Numbered from the stretch's first letter, positions 40,979 through 48,181 are shown. The stretch: 64,000 bases of DNA from Streptomyces fildesensis (GCF_016107395.1 NZ_JAAIKO010000006.1:62001-126000); one strand, 5' to 3'. The notes: generated from the sequence alone by a model not told the origin. Numbers and translations: made by a program.

Positions 40979-41559
40979 GACTGTCCTTCCGAAGGGTCGA
41001 GCCGCAGCGCGGGATCGAGCCGAAGCTTGGCCAGTGCCTTGGAGGTCTGGCTCTTCACGGTGCCCACCGAGCAGCCCATCGCCGCAGCGACCTGCGCTTC
41101 GGTCAGGTCCGACCAGAAACGCAGCACCAGAACCGCGCGCTGCCGCGGCGGAAGCGCCGCCAGCGCCCGGTTGACCGTCACCCGCCACGCGGCGGCGGGT
41201 GCGAAGTCCACCGAGGCGGCCGCGCTCGCCTCGGTCCGGCGGTCCCACGCCACTTCCCGCACCCGACGCCGACGCATCCGGGTGCGGTGCGCATTGACCA
41301 GGACCCGATGCAGATAGGCGTCCACGTCCCGCGCCCGCGACACCTTGTCCCAATGGGCATAGCAGGACGCCAGAGCGGTCTGGGCCAGATCCTGCCCGGC
41401 GCCGACATCACCGGTCAGCAGATAACCGGTCCTGACGAGCGATGGCCACCGCCTCGCCGCCAGCAGGTCGAAATCCGGTATCCCCTCACCCTCCTCGACC
41501 GGTTCCGCAGCAACTCCGGGGGGCGCCGTGCCACGCGCTTTCACGTTGAAGATGCTCAT
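40975..41559 (-). CDS. SigE-family ECF RNA polymerase sigma factor
   Basis: 194 residues from ATG 41559 (AAGGGGGTC). Region 2 reads WPSLVRTGYLLTGDVGAGQD then VDAYLHRVLVNAHRTRMRRR, and region 4 LAALPPRQRAVLVLRFWSDL plus MGCSVGTVKSQTSKALAKLR. The type is the SigE family of actinobacterial ECFs, which often autoregulate. It is followed by its membrane partner. A possible ECF promoter lies 18-35 bp upstream. Signal unknown. Confidence 0.85.
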   Translation of the reverse strand: MSIFNVKARGTAPPGVAAEPVEEGEGIPDFDLLAARRWPSLVRTGYLLTGDVGAGQDLAQTALASCYAHWDKVSRARDVDAYLHRVLVNAHRTRMRRRRVREVAWDRRTEASAAASVDFAPAAAWRVTVNRALAALPPRQRAVLVLRFWSDLTEAQVAAAMGCSVGTVKSQTSKALAKLRLDPALRLDPSEGQS

Positions 41560-41569
41560 GACCCCCTTA

Positions 41570-41597
41570 GAGTCACGCGACACCGCAAATGGTTGCC
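41570..41597 (-). promoter_or_regulatory. Possible autoregulated ECF promoter
   Basis: On the minus strand GGCAACC and CGTGACTC are separated by 13 bp, resembling the -35/-10 of ECF (AAC..CGT) promoters. It starts just before the sigma ATG. Confidence 0.35.
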
Positions 41598-41679
41598 CGG
41601 TCACCTCAGATCACCGACTGAGCGGTGCCGCGGGCACCACGAGGAGCGCGCCGGCGGCACTGAACCGCTGCCCCTGGCT

Positions 41680-42137
41680 CTACGGCAGCAGCGGCGCCAG
41701 GAGTTCTTCGCCGGCGGGGTAGGGGAGTTCGGCGGGCAGGAGCCGGTCCGCGGTGTGCAGGTCTCCGGCGCGTACGAGGGTGTGGATCTCCTGGGCGAGC
41801 GGCGTCACGTCGGTGATGGTGACCGTCCACTCGTCCGCGTATCGGCGGGCGGCGTCGCCGGTGAGGCCGAGTTGGAGGGAGCGGTACGGCAGCGGCTGGA
41901 GGTGGAGATCGCGTTCCGGGTCCCATTGGACGCGGGCGGGGGAGCGTTTGAGGTCGCGCTTCCAGGTGGCCAGGTTGGGTTGGAGCCCACGCTCGTAGTG
42001 GGAGAGGCAGGCATGGCGCAGCGCCCACTCGAAGCCTTCACGGGAGATTTCGACGGCGAGTACCGTCTCCTGGTCCTCCTTCATGCCCCAGCCGCAGCGG
42101 TACATCATCCAGAGGAACGAGGGCTTGATCCACGTCA
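41680..42137 (-). pseudogene. DUF4291 gene, 3' part (interrupted)
   Basis: The translation begins TWIKPSFLWMMYRCGWG and runs through VLAVEISREGFEWALRHACL to YPAGEELLAPLLP. This is the central and C-terminal part of a DUF4291 protein. The first 60 residues are missing here and lie at 46513-46695, where the frame ends in MTWIKP. The frame here continues upstream through element DNA to an ATG at 42204, giving a chimeric start MAGASS. The two parts together have the usual DUF4291 length, about 210 residues. Confidence 0.82.
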
Positions 42138-42159
42138 AGCCGCGTTCATAGTCCCTTTC
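42122..42159. other. Left attachment site (attL) of the integrated element
   Basis: Core GGCTTGATCCACGTCA (42122-42137) occurs again at 46523-46538. Inside the element the sequence continues as AAGCCGCGTTCATAGTC, the half-site mirrored at the right end (18 of 19 bp). Confidence 0.75.
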
Positions 42160-42222
42160 GGACTTGGACCGAGAGGATGTCCTCGTGCTGGATGCGCCTG
42201 CCAAGGGAAACGTCGTGCGACA

Positions 42223-42699
42223 TCAGCCCAGGTAGGGCTCAGCGCGGTGCTCCATGAAGTGGCGGATTCGGAGCTGCTGAGTGTGATGCATCGGAAGCTC
42301 GGCAATCTCAGCCTGGGCGATGAATCGGAGCTCCGTCGACTCATCCGACATGGCGAGTCGACCACCAACGACTCGGGCGGTGAAGCAGATGTTGAACTGC
42401 CGTCGTACTTCGCCGTCCGAGTAGGCGATGACGTGCCGCGGGTCGGTGTACGTGCCGACAAGCCCGGTGATCTCCACGTCCAGGCCGGTCTCTTCCTTGA
42501 CTTCACGGACTGCGGTACCTGGAAGCGAGTCCGTCATGTCCATACCGCCGCCCGGCAAGGCCCAGAGGTCGTTGTCCGTCCGCCGCTGAAGCAGGATACG
42601 GCCCTCCTCGTCGGTGACGACAGCGGACGCTGCCACGACCAAGCTGTTGGGCTTGGGCGCTTTGGGGTCGTCGTAGTACTCAGTCCGGCTCGCGGTCAC
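42223..42699 (-). CDS. NUDIX hydrolase
   Basis: 158 residues from a GTG with AGGAGAC directly upstream. The NUDIX box is GMDMTDSLPGTAVREVKEET, with the REVKEETG core intact but Ser in place of the first Glu of G-x5-E. The N-terminus ASRTEYYDDPKAPKPNSLVV is typical of NUDIX proteins carried on Streptomyces integrative elements; pSAM2 Pif is an example of a NUDIX protein with a transfer-immunity role. It is coupled to the HTH-PLD gene by GTGA. It could hydrolyse nucleoside diphosphate derivatives; the element role is inference. Confidence 0.82.
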   Translation of the reverse strand: MTASRTEYYDDPKAPKPNSLVVAASAVVTDEEGRILLQRRTDNDLWALPGGGMDMTDSLPGTAVREVKEETGLDVEITGLVGTYTDPRHVIAYSDGEVRRQFNICFTARVVGGRLAMSDESTELRFIAQAEIAELPMHHTQQLRIRHFMEHRAEPYLG

Positions 42700-43439
42700 G
42701 TCTCCTGTACCTGCGTCGCTGTCGCCCACACCGCATCGAAGCTTCCCGCGTAGGTGTCGAACATTCCACCATCGCCGTGCCGGCGGAGGTGCCAGACGGG
42801 TGCGCCGTATGCGTTCACTCCCCAGACATGGGCATTGATCAGGGCCTGGTCATCGGCGCGATACAGCGAGTTGTACAGGGTGGTCCCGTGCGTCCGGACC
42901 TCGATCCCGGGCACGCCGACGAGTGGCGTGTAGTGCATGAGGGCGAGTCGGCAGCGTGATTCGATGCCGTGCCCGAAGCGTTCCTCCTGGCCGCGCTGCC
43001 GGACGTTGGGATCGTCCGGATCCCCAATGGCGATGCGAACCGCGCAGCCATCGGCGGCTCGCTCCCGCAGAAGCTCATTGAGGCGGGGATACGCCTCGTG
43101 CAGAAAGATGGCGGCGTACACCAACACGTCGATCTGCTCGTGTGCCTGCGACAGCATGTCGACGAACGTCGACGCGGGAATGTCAGCGCGCTGGTCATAG
43201 AGCGCTACCAGTTCGGGACTGACTGCTCGGGCAGCACGGGCCTGCCTGAGCGCTGGCCACAGAGCGTGCACGTCTTCTCCTAAGGTCTCTGCCGCCAGCA
43301 TGGCTGTGACGCGGCGTGGTGTGCGGCCGAGATTGACCCATCGCTCAACGGACTTCGGGTCCACCTCGGCCTTTACCGCGAGGGCGGCGTATGTCCAGCC
43401 TCCGGCTGCCATGGCGGCACGTAATCTCTCGTTCGGCAT
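42696..43439 (-). CDS. HTH-domain regulator fused to a phospholipase-D-like domain
   Basis: 247 residues. The N-terminus LRAAMAAGGWTYAALAVKAE then VDPKSVERWVNLGRTPRR is a Cro/C1-type HTH. Residues about 95-240 show the PLD-like fold seen in related actinobacterial regulators (FVDMLSQAHEQIDVLVYAAI, EAYPRLNELLRERAADGCAV), without a clear HKD pair, so it is probably not a nuclease. It is always found with a NUDIX gene on Streptomyces elements in my recollection. It likely represses the element. Divergent small genes start 118 bp away. Confidence 0.78.
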   Translation of the reverse strand: MPNERLRAAMAAGGWTYAALAVKAEVDPKSVERWVNLGRTPRRVTAMLAAETLGEDVHALWPALRQARAARAVSPELVALYDQRADIPASTFVDMLSQAHEQIDVLVYAAIFLHEAYPRLNELLRERAADGCAVRIAIGDPDDPNVRQRGQEERFGHGIESRCRLALMHYTPLVGVPGIEVRTHGTTLYNSLYRADDQALINAHVWGVNAYGAPVWHLRRHGDGGMFDTYAGSFDAVWATATQVQET

Positions 43440-43557
43440 CTGAGTCTCTCCCCACCTGACGGGACGGCACTAGGGACGTTCTACCCGGTGTGGGACGTCC
43501 CGAAGTGGGTTTTGGGGGAGGTTCCAACGTCCTGGTGATGCGCGTGATGATCCCGGC

Positions 43558-43782
43558 ATGAGCAATGACGGGATTCCTGAAGTCGGCGCGCTGGCAGTGG
43601 ATACAGCCAAGCGGCGCACGGGCCACGTCATGGGCCGCGTAGGCCCGTACATCCAACTGCGGCCAGTCGGCGGTGGAACGGAATGGGGCGCCTGCCCGGA
43701 GGACGTCAAGCCTGCCGGGACTGACGGTCAGACTGGTACGCGGGTCGACGACGCGAGCAGCGTTGAGGACCGGTGGTCGTGA
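43558..43782 (+). CDS. Small hypothetical protein (74 residues), element cargo
   Basis: The core VDTAKRRTGHVMGRVGPYIQ then LRPVGGGTEWGACPEDVKPA is a pattern seen in many small Streptomyces element proteins: a short beta-barrel-like domain with G-x-V-M-G/V-G-P-Y. Function unknown. It is first in a run of four overlapping genes (TGATG, TGATG, GTGA). A GGGACGT direct pair (43473-43499) lies in the gap to the HTH gene and may be its operator. Confidence 0.65.
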   Translation: MSNDGIPEVGALAVDTAKRRTGHVMGRVGPYIQLRPVGGGTEWGACPEDVKPAGTDGQTGTRVDDASSVEDRWS

Positions 43783-43985
43783 TGGCCCGCGTTGCGGCGC
43801 TGAGGGTACAGCGCGGGGACCGGGTCAGTGTGCGCGGTCAGTGGCGAGAGGTGAAGGCGGTTCGTTCGGACCGGTTTGCCTCGGGTGGCCTGGTAGTCGT
43901 GCTGGTCTTCACCTCTGGTCTGGCCCTGCGGCTCAATGCGGCGGACGGCCTGGCGGTCGAACGTGGTGGCCGGGGGCTGCGGTGA
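43782..43985 (+). CDS. Small hypothetical protein (67 residues)
   Basis: Starts at the ATG overlapping the previous TGA by 1 nt. It is a basic, beta-rich peptide: RVQRGDRVSVRGQWREVKAV then LVVVLVFTSGLALRL. The pattern resembles an SH3-like or Tudor-like barrel found in actinobacterial phage and plasmid proteins. No catalytic residues visible. Function unknown. Confidence 0.65.
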   Translation: MARVAALRVQRGDRVSVRGQWREVKAVRSDRFASGGLVVVLVFTSGLALRLNAADGLAVERGGRGLR

Positions 43986-44221
43986 TGGTGGGCAGGGCGG
44001 TCTATCGGTACACGGATTGGTCGCTGGCCACGGACACAACGGCTAGCGGCCCGATCTATGCGGCGGAGTGCACTTCGTGCGGCGAGGCGTCGGCGGCAGC
44101 GGATGAGCAAGAGGGTCCGGAGGTGTGGTGCTTGCGCCATGCCGGGCTCACCGGGCACACGGGATTCCGTGGCGTGATCACGAGCTTCTTCCGGGCCTCG
44201 CTGGTGGAAGGTCCACGGTGA
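43985..44221 (+). CDS. Small zinc-binding-like protein (DUF7848 type, 78 residues)
   Basis: Contains CTSCGE and a later C-L-R-H, spaced as in the short CxxC...CxxH proteins of Streptomyces elements (AECTSCGEASAAADEQ then WCLRHAGLTGHTGFRGVI). The end FRASLVEGPR is typical of the family. Probably a small zinc ribbon or a related fold. It overlaps both neighbours, so all four genes are one transcript. Confidence 0.65.
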   Translation: MVGRAVYRYTDWSLATDTTASGPIYAAECTSCGEASAAADEQEGPEVWCLRHAGLTGHTGFRGVITSFFRASLVEGPR

Positions 44222-44529
44222 GGGGCGTGGGTGCGCGCGAGCGGGTGGCGTCAGCCGCGTTCGTGCTGGAGGTCTGGTGGTGGCGCCACGTGACGGATCG
44301 CAGGTTGTTCCGCTTGCTGGATGGGGAGCGTGCCCGGATCGCTGCCGGGATGTCCGATGCCCGCGCGCAGGAGGGTCTGCGGAGGTTGCCGGGCGGGTTC
44401 GCAGAGCTGGTGCGGCCGAAGCGCGGGAGGGTCGCTCCCTGCCCCCATAGGTCGGGCCGGGGTCGTCGTTCCGGGAAGGTCCGGCGGCTTCCGTTCTTGA
44501 CCTTCCCTGGCGCAGCGATGTCACCGTGA
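44218..44529 (+). CDS. Small hypothetical protein, possibly truncated at the att-like site
   Basis: 103 residues, GTG start overlapping the previous stop. Residues 5-50 (VASAAFVLEVWWWRHVTDRR then LFRLLDGERARIAAGM) are helical. The stop codon lies inside the tRNA fragment (TGA at 44527), so the C-terminus was probably created by the insertion or recombination event. Function unknown. Confidence 0.5.
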   Translation: MRGVGARERVASAAFVLEVWWWRHVTDRRLFRLLDGERARIAAGMSDARAQEGLRRLPGGFAELVRPKRGRVAPCPHRSGRGRRSGKVRRLPFLTFPGAAMSP

Positions 44530-44550
44530 GTTCGAATCTCACATCCTCCG
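44526..44550 (+). tRNA. 3' end of a tRNA gene only (T-arm and acceptor strand), att-like
   Basis: GTGAG-TTCGAAT-CTCAC forms a perfect T-stem and loop, followed by ATCCTCC and a discriminator G. The matching 5' acceptor (GGAGGAT), as in Streptomyces tRNA-Ser, is not found in the preceding 100 bp. This is the fragment left by a tyrosine-integrase element that uses a tRNA 3' end as its attachment site. It is not a functional tRNA. Confidence 0.6.
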
Positions 44551-44568
44551 CAGCCAGAGACACCAAGT

Positions 44569-44605
44569 CGGCCCCCGACCAGGGACATCGGTCGGGGGCC
44601 GTTCT
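44569..44605 (+). terminator. Hairpin terminator after the tRNA fragment
   Basis: CGGCCCCCGACC pairs perfectly with GGTCGGGGGCCG (12 bp, 9-nt loop), then TTCT. It lies 19 bp after the tRNA fragment, as after intact tRNA genes, and now ends the small-gene transcript. Confidence 0.7.
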
Positions 44606-44651
44606 CATGCGTGTTGCCTGCGGGCGACCGTGGTTCCCCGTGGTTCCCCGT

Positions 44652-44688
44652 GGCTTCCCGGCAGATCGGGCACGGAAGGGGCACGGGG
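44652..44688. repeat. Arm-like repeat, copy 1
   Basis: A 37-bp segment with TTCCCG..GA.CGGGCACGGA.. matches the segment at 45617-45653 at 30 of 37 positions. It is beside the tRNA fragment, where integrase arm-binding sites or a leftover integrase end would be expected. Confidence 0.5.
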
Positions 44689-44689
44689 A

Positions 44690-44950
44690 TCAACGCTGGG
44701 CGCTGGCCGAGGTCTGGTAGTCGAGGGTCGCGTCAGGGGGGCCACAATGCAAGATCGCGTCGACTGCGGCCCAGTCGCTGAGAGGCACGTCGTAGCAGTA
44801 GAGCATCCAAGGATCGTCCGGGTCCGGAGTGATCACTTCTCGGAGTTGGATGATCTGCTCGCGGCTGATCGGGCGCTCAGTTCGCAAGAACTCGTCGTCC
44901 TTGCTGAAGCCGTCCAAGGACCAGACGACGGACGGTTCATCTATTGCCAT
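44690..44950 (-). CDS. Small acidic protein, DUF7683-like
   Basis: 86 residues. The N-terminus VVWSLDGFSKDDEFLRTERP then ISREQIIQLREVITPD is characteristic of small actinobacterial proteins I recall as DUF7683, in which a V-x-G-F-x-K-D pattern occurs. Soluble, acidic, no catalytic motif. Its type and location on a decayed element suggest an immunity or modulator protein, but nothing proves this. Strand opposite to the four-gene run. Confidence 0.6.
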   Translation of the reverse strand: MAIDEPSVVWSLDGFSKDDEFLRTERPISREQIIQLREVITPDPDDPWMLYCYDVPLSDWAAVDAILHCGPPDATLDYQTSASAQR

Positions 44951-45167
44951 GCACCGAGCCTAACGGCGCCCTCGGCCTGATCATGCGGTGCCCGCCACGC
45001 TGCTCTTGGCTGCCATCCCGTCTGCCGTCGTCCCGCTTTGTCGTATCCGCTGTGGCATCTTGAGGAACATGATCGAACCCGATTGACGCGCGCGACCCGG
45101 CGTCAGATCGAGCGCAGCGACGTCGGTCAGCTTCGCACGGTCCTGAGACGGCCCGCGAGACAATCCT

Positions 45168-45479
45168 CTACGGACTCACCCATTCGTCCAGCCTGAGCTT
45201 CACCTGGTGATTGTGGTCGGCATGCCAGATCACCTGACCGGTGACTACAGCGCCCATGCGGGGTAGATCCATCTCGGGTGGCATGAGTGTGACCTCCGCC
45301 AACCCCACTGCGTTTGGCACGCCATCTATCCGGACAAACACGCCGAAGCGTTGGCGACCGATGACCTGGCAGCTGATCGTTGCTCCTACCGGGAGTGCGA
45401 ACACGGTCGCCGGCCAATCTCGGCGAACGTCCTCTTCGGCCGGGATTCCGGGCCCCGCCGGCCACGCGTACTCAGACAT
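45168..45479 (-). CDS. Small S1-like (OB-fold) protein
   Basis: 103 residues from ATG 45479. The second half resembles an S1/OB RNA-binding domain: GATISCQVIGRQRFGVFVRI then LAEVTLMPPEMDLPRMGAVV and GQVIWHADHNHQVKLRLDEW. Such single-S1 proteins occur in Streptomyces as stand-alone orphans. Possibly an RNA-binding or immunity-like protein. It is not cotranscribed tightly with its neighbours. Confidence 0.65.
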   Translation of the reverse strand: MSEYAWPAGPGIPAEEDVRRDWPATVFALPVGATISCQVIGRQRFGVFVRIDGVPNAVGLAEVTLMPPEMDLPRMGAVVTGQVIWHADHNHQVKLRLDEWVSP

Positions 45480-45616
45480 GGGCCGATCATGCCAGTGCGA
45501 GGCTGGCCTGTAGAGCCCTAGTTTGGAAGACCAGGGATGCGGATGCTGGCCGACCTGGGAAGCGTCTGACCTGCCCCAGAGCGGAAGCGTCGCCGGGATT
45601 CCCCGCGAATCTCCGC

Positions 45617-45653
45617 CGCTTCCCGCCGGACCGGGCACGGATCGGGCAGGGGG
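45617..45653. repeat. Arm-like repeat, copy 2
   Basis: See 44652-44688: 30 of 37 positions identical, same orientation. It lies in the gap between two small genes. Together the copies bracket the DUF7683-like and S1-like genes. Confidence 0.5.
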
Positions 45654-45660
45654 TTGCTTG

Positions 45661-45975
45661 CTAGTAGCGCAAGCGAGCTTCATCTCCGTCGATGGTGAGG
45701 ATGTACTCGGTGAGCGGGGTGCCGCCCCCGGCTGGAACGAGCGTGAGCCCAAGATCACGGATGGGCCTCAGGACGCGCATCATGGCGGTCCCCTCAGGAT
45801 CGGGCCCGCGTAGAGCCGCGAAGGCATCAAATAGCGGCCTGATCGGCTCCCAGGCCGGCGTGGGAGCGAAGCGCAGGAGAAACCTCGGCTGGTCGACGTC
45901 ATATCCGGTGAGCCGGCCGAGTAGCGTCTCGCCGTCCATGAGATCCCAGTCCGACGTTTGCCAGTGCTCGTTCAT
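45661..45975 (-). CDS. Small hypothetical protein (104 residues)
   Basis: Start ATG 45975. The sequence NEHWQTSDWDLMDGETLLGR then LTGYDVDQPRFLLRFAPTP reads like a small alpha/beta protein; the C-terminus has GLTLVPAGGGTPLTEYILTI. It resembles short, orphan actinobacterial proteins that I cannot assign. The position suggests element cargo. An immunity role is only a guess from the company it keeps. Confidence 0.55.
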   Translation of the reverse strand: MNEHWQTSDWDLMDGETLLGRLTGYDVDQPRFLLRFAPTPAWEPIRPLFDAFAALRGPDPEGTAMMRVLRPIRDLGLTLVPAGGGTPLTEYILTIDGDEARLRY

Positions 45976-46218
45976 ATTGCCCCCGGTTGTCTGAGGCACA
46001 TCCGCTGTGGGGGAGCGCCGAGGTGCGGATCATATGAGTTCGGCCGGTGGTGCCGGGCCACCCCTTGACGGCTCGGAGACGGCCCGGGTGGATCAGCTCG
46101 TTCGGCGGCGGGTTTGTACGCACCTCCGCTTCAATGTCCACCATGGAACTCCGAGAGGAGTGCCCGTGGACGGCTGACAACCACAGGGCCGACGATGGTA
46201 TGCGCCGCGTCTGAGTGG

Positions 46219-46503
46219 TCAAGGAGACCAACACCCCATGCAGGCCATACCTGTGGACACATCCCGGCTCGGCGTACTGCGGTGCGCGGTGGCGCCGGAG
46301 GCCTCCCGGCAGATGCTCTCCTGGCGCTCCACGCCGGTCTGGTCGTCGTCGTTCACATGGGAGATCCGGCAGTAGATCGCGGCCGGCTCCCCTTCCCAGT
46401 CGGTGCGGCTCTTCTTCGTCCGCTGTGGTCCGGCTGCCTGGTTGGCACGCAGCGCGCGCCGCAATCGTGCTTCGGACTGCTGGTTGTTGGTGTCGGGCGT
46501 CAT
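46219..46503 (-). pseudogene. Truncated serine recombinase (integrase) N-terminus
   Basis: 94 codons. The catalytic start is AAIYCRISHVNDDDQTGVER then QESICREA; the Ser of YCRIS is the nucleophile. The frame loses similarity after about residue 70 and stops. The rest of the catalytic domain and the zinc and DNA-binding domains of a large serine integrase (450-600 residues) are missing. It lies 20 bp from the right attachment site and reads away from it, as int genes do. The 46000-46218 stretch has no recognisable remnant. Confidence 0.75.
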
Positions 46504-46538
46504 GGAAAAAGACTATGAGCGCGGCTTGATCCACGTCA
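46504..46538. other. Right attachment site (attR)
   Basis: GACTATGAGCGCGGCTTGA at 46511-46529 mirrors the left-end half-site TCAAGCCGCGTTCATAGTC (18 of 19). The core GGCTTGATCCACGTCA at 46523-46538 is identical to 42122-42137. Confidence 0.75.
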
Positions 46539-46695
46539 TCCGGTCCCGTTGCCAGGCCGCCGGGAACCGGCCGGTGCTCGCCGCCGGGAGTCCGATGTGC
46601 GGCGAGTACGCCTGGTAGACGGTGACGGTCGTCTCCGTGTGCAGTGCGCGGATCCGGTGTTTCGGTTCGGCCAGGAGGTGTTTCGGTTCTTCCAC
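46513..46695 (-). pseudogene. DUF4291 gene, 5' part (interrupted)
   Basis: 60 codons from a GTG. The sequence EEPKHLLAEPKHRIRALHTE then TTVTVYQAYSPHIGLPA and WQRDRMTWIKP is the DUF4291 N-terminus. After MTWIKP the frame enters element DNA and stops (RS, TAG at 46513). It continues at 42137 downward. DUF4291 function is unknown; this host gene was used as the integration target. Confidence 0.82.
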
Positions 46696-46739
46696 GGGAT
46701 ACAGGGTGCGGCCACCGGCCGCGGGGGCGCCAACGGTTT

Positions 46740-47681
46740 CTACGGGTGGGTCGGGCCCAGGGTCCAGTAGACGACGGACAGGGTGGCCATCGAGACGAGG
46801 GTGGAGACCATCACGGAGTCGCGGGCGAGATCGGTGTCCAGGTCGTACTGGCGCGCGTAGATGAACGCGTTCTGGGCGGTGGGCAGCGCGGAGCAGAGGA
46901 CCACGGCGAGCAACTGGTGCTGCGGCAGGTGCAGAAGGAGGCCGCCGACCGCCAGGGCGATGAGGGGCTGAACGAGGGTCTTGAGCACGACCGTCACGCC
47001 GACCTCGGTGAGCCGGCCCGTGCCGGTCGCGGCCGGGCGGCCGTGCAGCGACATGCCGAGGGTGACGAGGGCGGTGGGAACGGCGGCCGCGCCGAGCAGT
47101 TCGCAGGAATGGCCGAGGGCCGTCGGAAGCTGCCAGCCCGCGGCGGAGACGACGGCGCCGAGGGCGGAGGCCATGATGATCGGGTTGCGCACCGGCATCC
47201 TCAGCATCCGGGTGAGGCCGCCGCTCCTCCAGCCGGCGCCGGTGCCGGCGTCGAGCAGGGTCAGGATGAGGGGGGATATCAGCAGCACCTGGAAGAGCAG
47301 GATCTGGGCGACGAACGAGGCGTCTCCGAGTACCTGCAGGGCCACCGGGATCCCGAGGTTGGCCGAGTTGACGTAGCCGGCCGCCATGCTGCTGATCGCC
47401 TGGTCGGCGAGCTTGTGGTGGAAGAGCCGGCGAGCGGCCAGGAGGCCGAGGGCGCAGACCACGACGGTGCCTGCGGCGAAGGCGATCATCGAGGTGTTCG
47501 CGAAGGTGTCGAGGCGCGCCTTGGAGATCATGACGAACAGCGCGGCCGGCATGGCCACATGGAAGACGAACCGGCCGAGGACGGGTTCCGCCTGCTCGCC
47601 CAGCAGACCCGTGCGGCTGACCAGGTAGCCGGCCGCGGTGAGTATCCAGATCGGGGCGAAGCTGGAGAGCAGGGAGGGCAT
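46740..47681 (-). CDS. AEC family (auxin-efflux-carrier-like) transporter
   Basis: 313 residues with ten hydrophobic segments. The start at ATG 47681 gives MPSLLSSFAPIWILTAAGYL. Family patterns include YVNSANLGIPVALQVLG in the middle and QHQLLAVVLCSALPTAQNAF near the end. Such carriers export small organic acids such as malate or malonate in bacteria. Substrate unknown. It lies between the integrated element and the XRE gene, both transcribed the same way. Confidence 0.85.
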   Translation of the reverse strand: MPSLLSSFAPIWILTAAGYLVSRTGLLGEQAEPVLGRFVFHVAMPAALFVMISKARLDTFANTSMIAFAAGTVVVCALGLLAARRLFHHKLADQAISSMAAGYVNSANLGIPVALQVLGDASFVAQILLFQVLLISPLILTLLDAGTGAGWRSGGLTRMLRMPVRNPIIMASALGAVVSAAGWQLPTALGHSCELLGAAAVPTALVTLGMSLHGRPAATGTGRLTEVGVTVVLKTLVQPLIALAVGGLLLHLPQHQLLAVVLCSALPTAQNAFIYARQYDLDTDLARDSVMVSTLVSMATLSVVYWTLGPTHP

Positions 47682-47798
47682 GAATCCTCGGGTCCGGTGG
47701 GTCACGGGCGCGGCCCGAAGGGGCCGCGGGTCGGCGGTTTGCCGCCGTCCATGATCCCCGCCCGCTTCCCGGCGCCTCCGGCAGGGCATGCCTGAGGG

Positions 47799-47872
47799 CG
47801 CCGCCGCGCCGACCCGCCGCCGCGACCCGCTGCCGCGCCGCGCCGCCGCGCCGCCGCGCCGACCCGCGGCGG
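47799..47872. repeat. GCCGCG low-complexity tract
   Basis: Two copies of GCCGCCGCGCCGACCCGC (about 47799 and 47849) with GCCGCG units between. It fills most of the gap between the XRE stop and the AEC start. Confidence 0.55.
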
Positions 47873-47898
47873 CTCCCGTCGACCCGGCCGGCCCCGGC

Positions 47899-48174
47899 CT
47901 AGGCCGTCAGCGCCTCGGGGGCGTCCTCTGCGCTCTCCGCGCACGCGGTGACCAGCTCGTCCAGGGAAACGTCCAGCGCGGCGGCCAGCGCCGCCACGGT
48001 GAAGAAGGCCGGGGTCGGTGCCCGGCCGGTCTCGATCTTGCGGAGGGTCTCCGCGGACAGTCCCGCCGCGGCGGCGACCTCCACCATGCTGCGGTCGCCG
48101 CGGGCCCGGCGCAGCAGCGCGCCGAAGCGCTCACCGCGTTCACGTTCCCAGGGGGTCAAAGGAGTTCTCACCAT
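47899..48174 (-). CDS. XRE family regulator
   Basis: 91 residues. The HTH is FGALLRRARGDRSMVEVAAA then AGLSAETLRKIETGRAPTPA, with FTVAALAAALDVSLDELVTA after it: a plain Cro/C1 HTH. It lacks a sensor domain. It diverges from the map gene across 66 bp containing a near-perfect 22-bp palindrome, so it probably represses itself and map. Start ATG after AAAGGAG. Confidence 0.85.
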   Translation of the reverse strand: MVRTPLTPWERERGERFGALLRRARGDRSMVEVAAAAGLSAETLRKIETGRAPTPAFFTVAALAAALDVSLDELVTACAESAEDAPEALTA

Positions 48175-48181
48175 GACCGTG

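Larger units (their letters stand above)
42138..46522. mobile_element. Decayed integrative element in DUF4291, serine-integrase type
   Basis: About 4.4 kb between two 16-bp direct repeats that split the DUF4291 gene. The ends carry mirrored half-sites whose joining reconstitutes a 44-bp attP-like palindrome. The right end has a truncated serine recombinase transcribed away from the site. Cargo: NUDIX and HTH-PLD genes, four small cotranscribed genes, a tRNA 3' end, three orphan small genes. No replication or transfer gene remains. Base composition is visibly less GC-rich than the host sequence. Confidence 0.75.

Noticed and set aside
44440..44552. A complete tRNA gene ending at 44552.
   Set aside because: Only the T-arm and acceptor 3' strand fold; no D-arm, anticodon arm or matching 5' acceptor in the preceding 100 bp.
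44178..44693. Minus-strand frame overlapping the tRNA fragment (VPLPCPICRE at its start), considered as an integrase end.
   Set aside because: No catalytic R-H-R-Y residues of tyrosine recombinases, and composition is atypical.
44951..45167. Minus-strand frame (LTDVAALDLTPGRARQSG), considered as a transposase remnant.
   Set aside because: No DDE or other transposase motif and no flanking inverted repeats.
46644..47795. A 383-codon plus-strand frame opposite the AEC transporter.
   Set aside because: Hydrophilic Gly/Glu/Arg-rich product with no domain; the AEC membrane segments on the minus strand are convincing.
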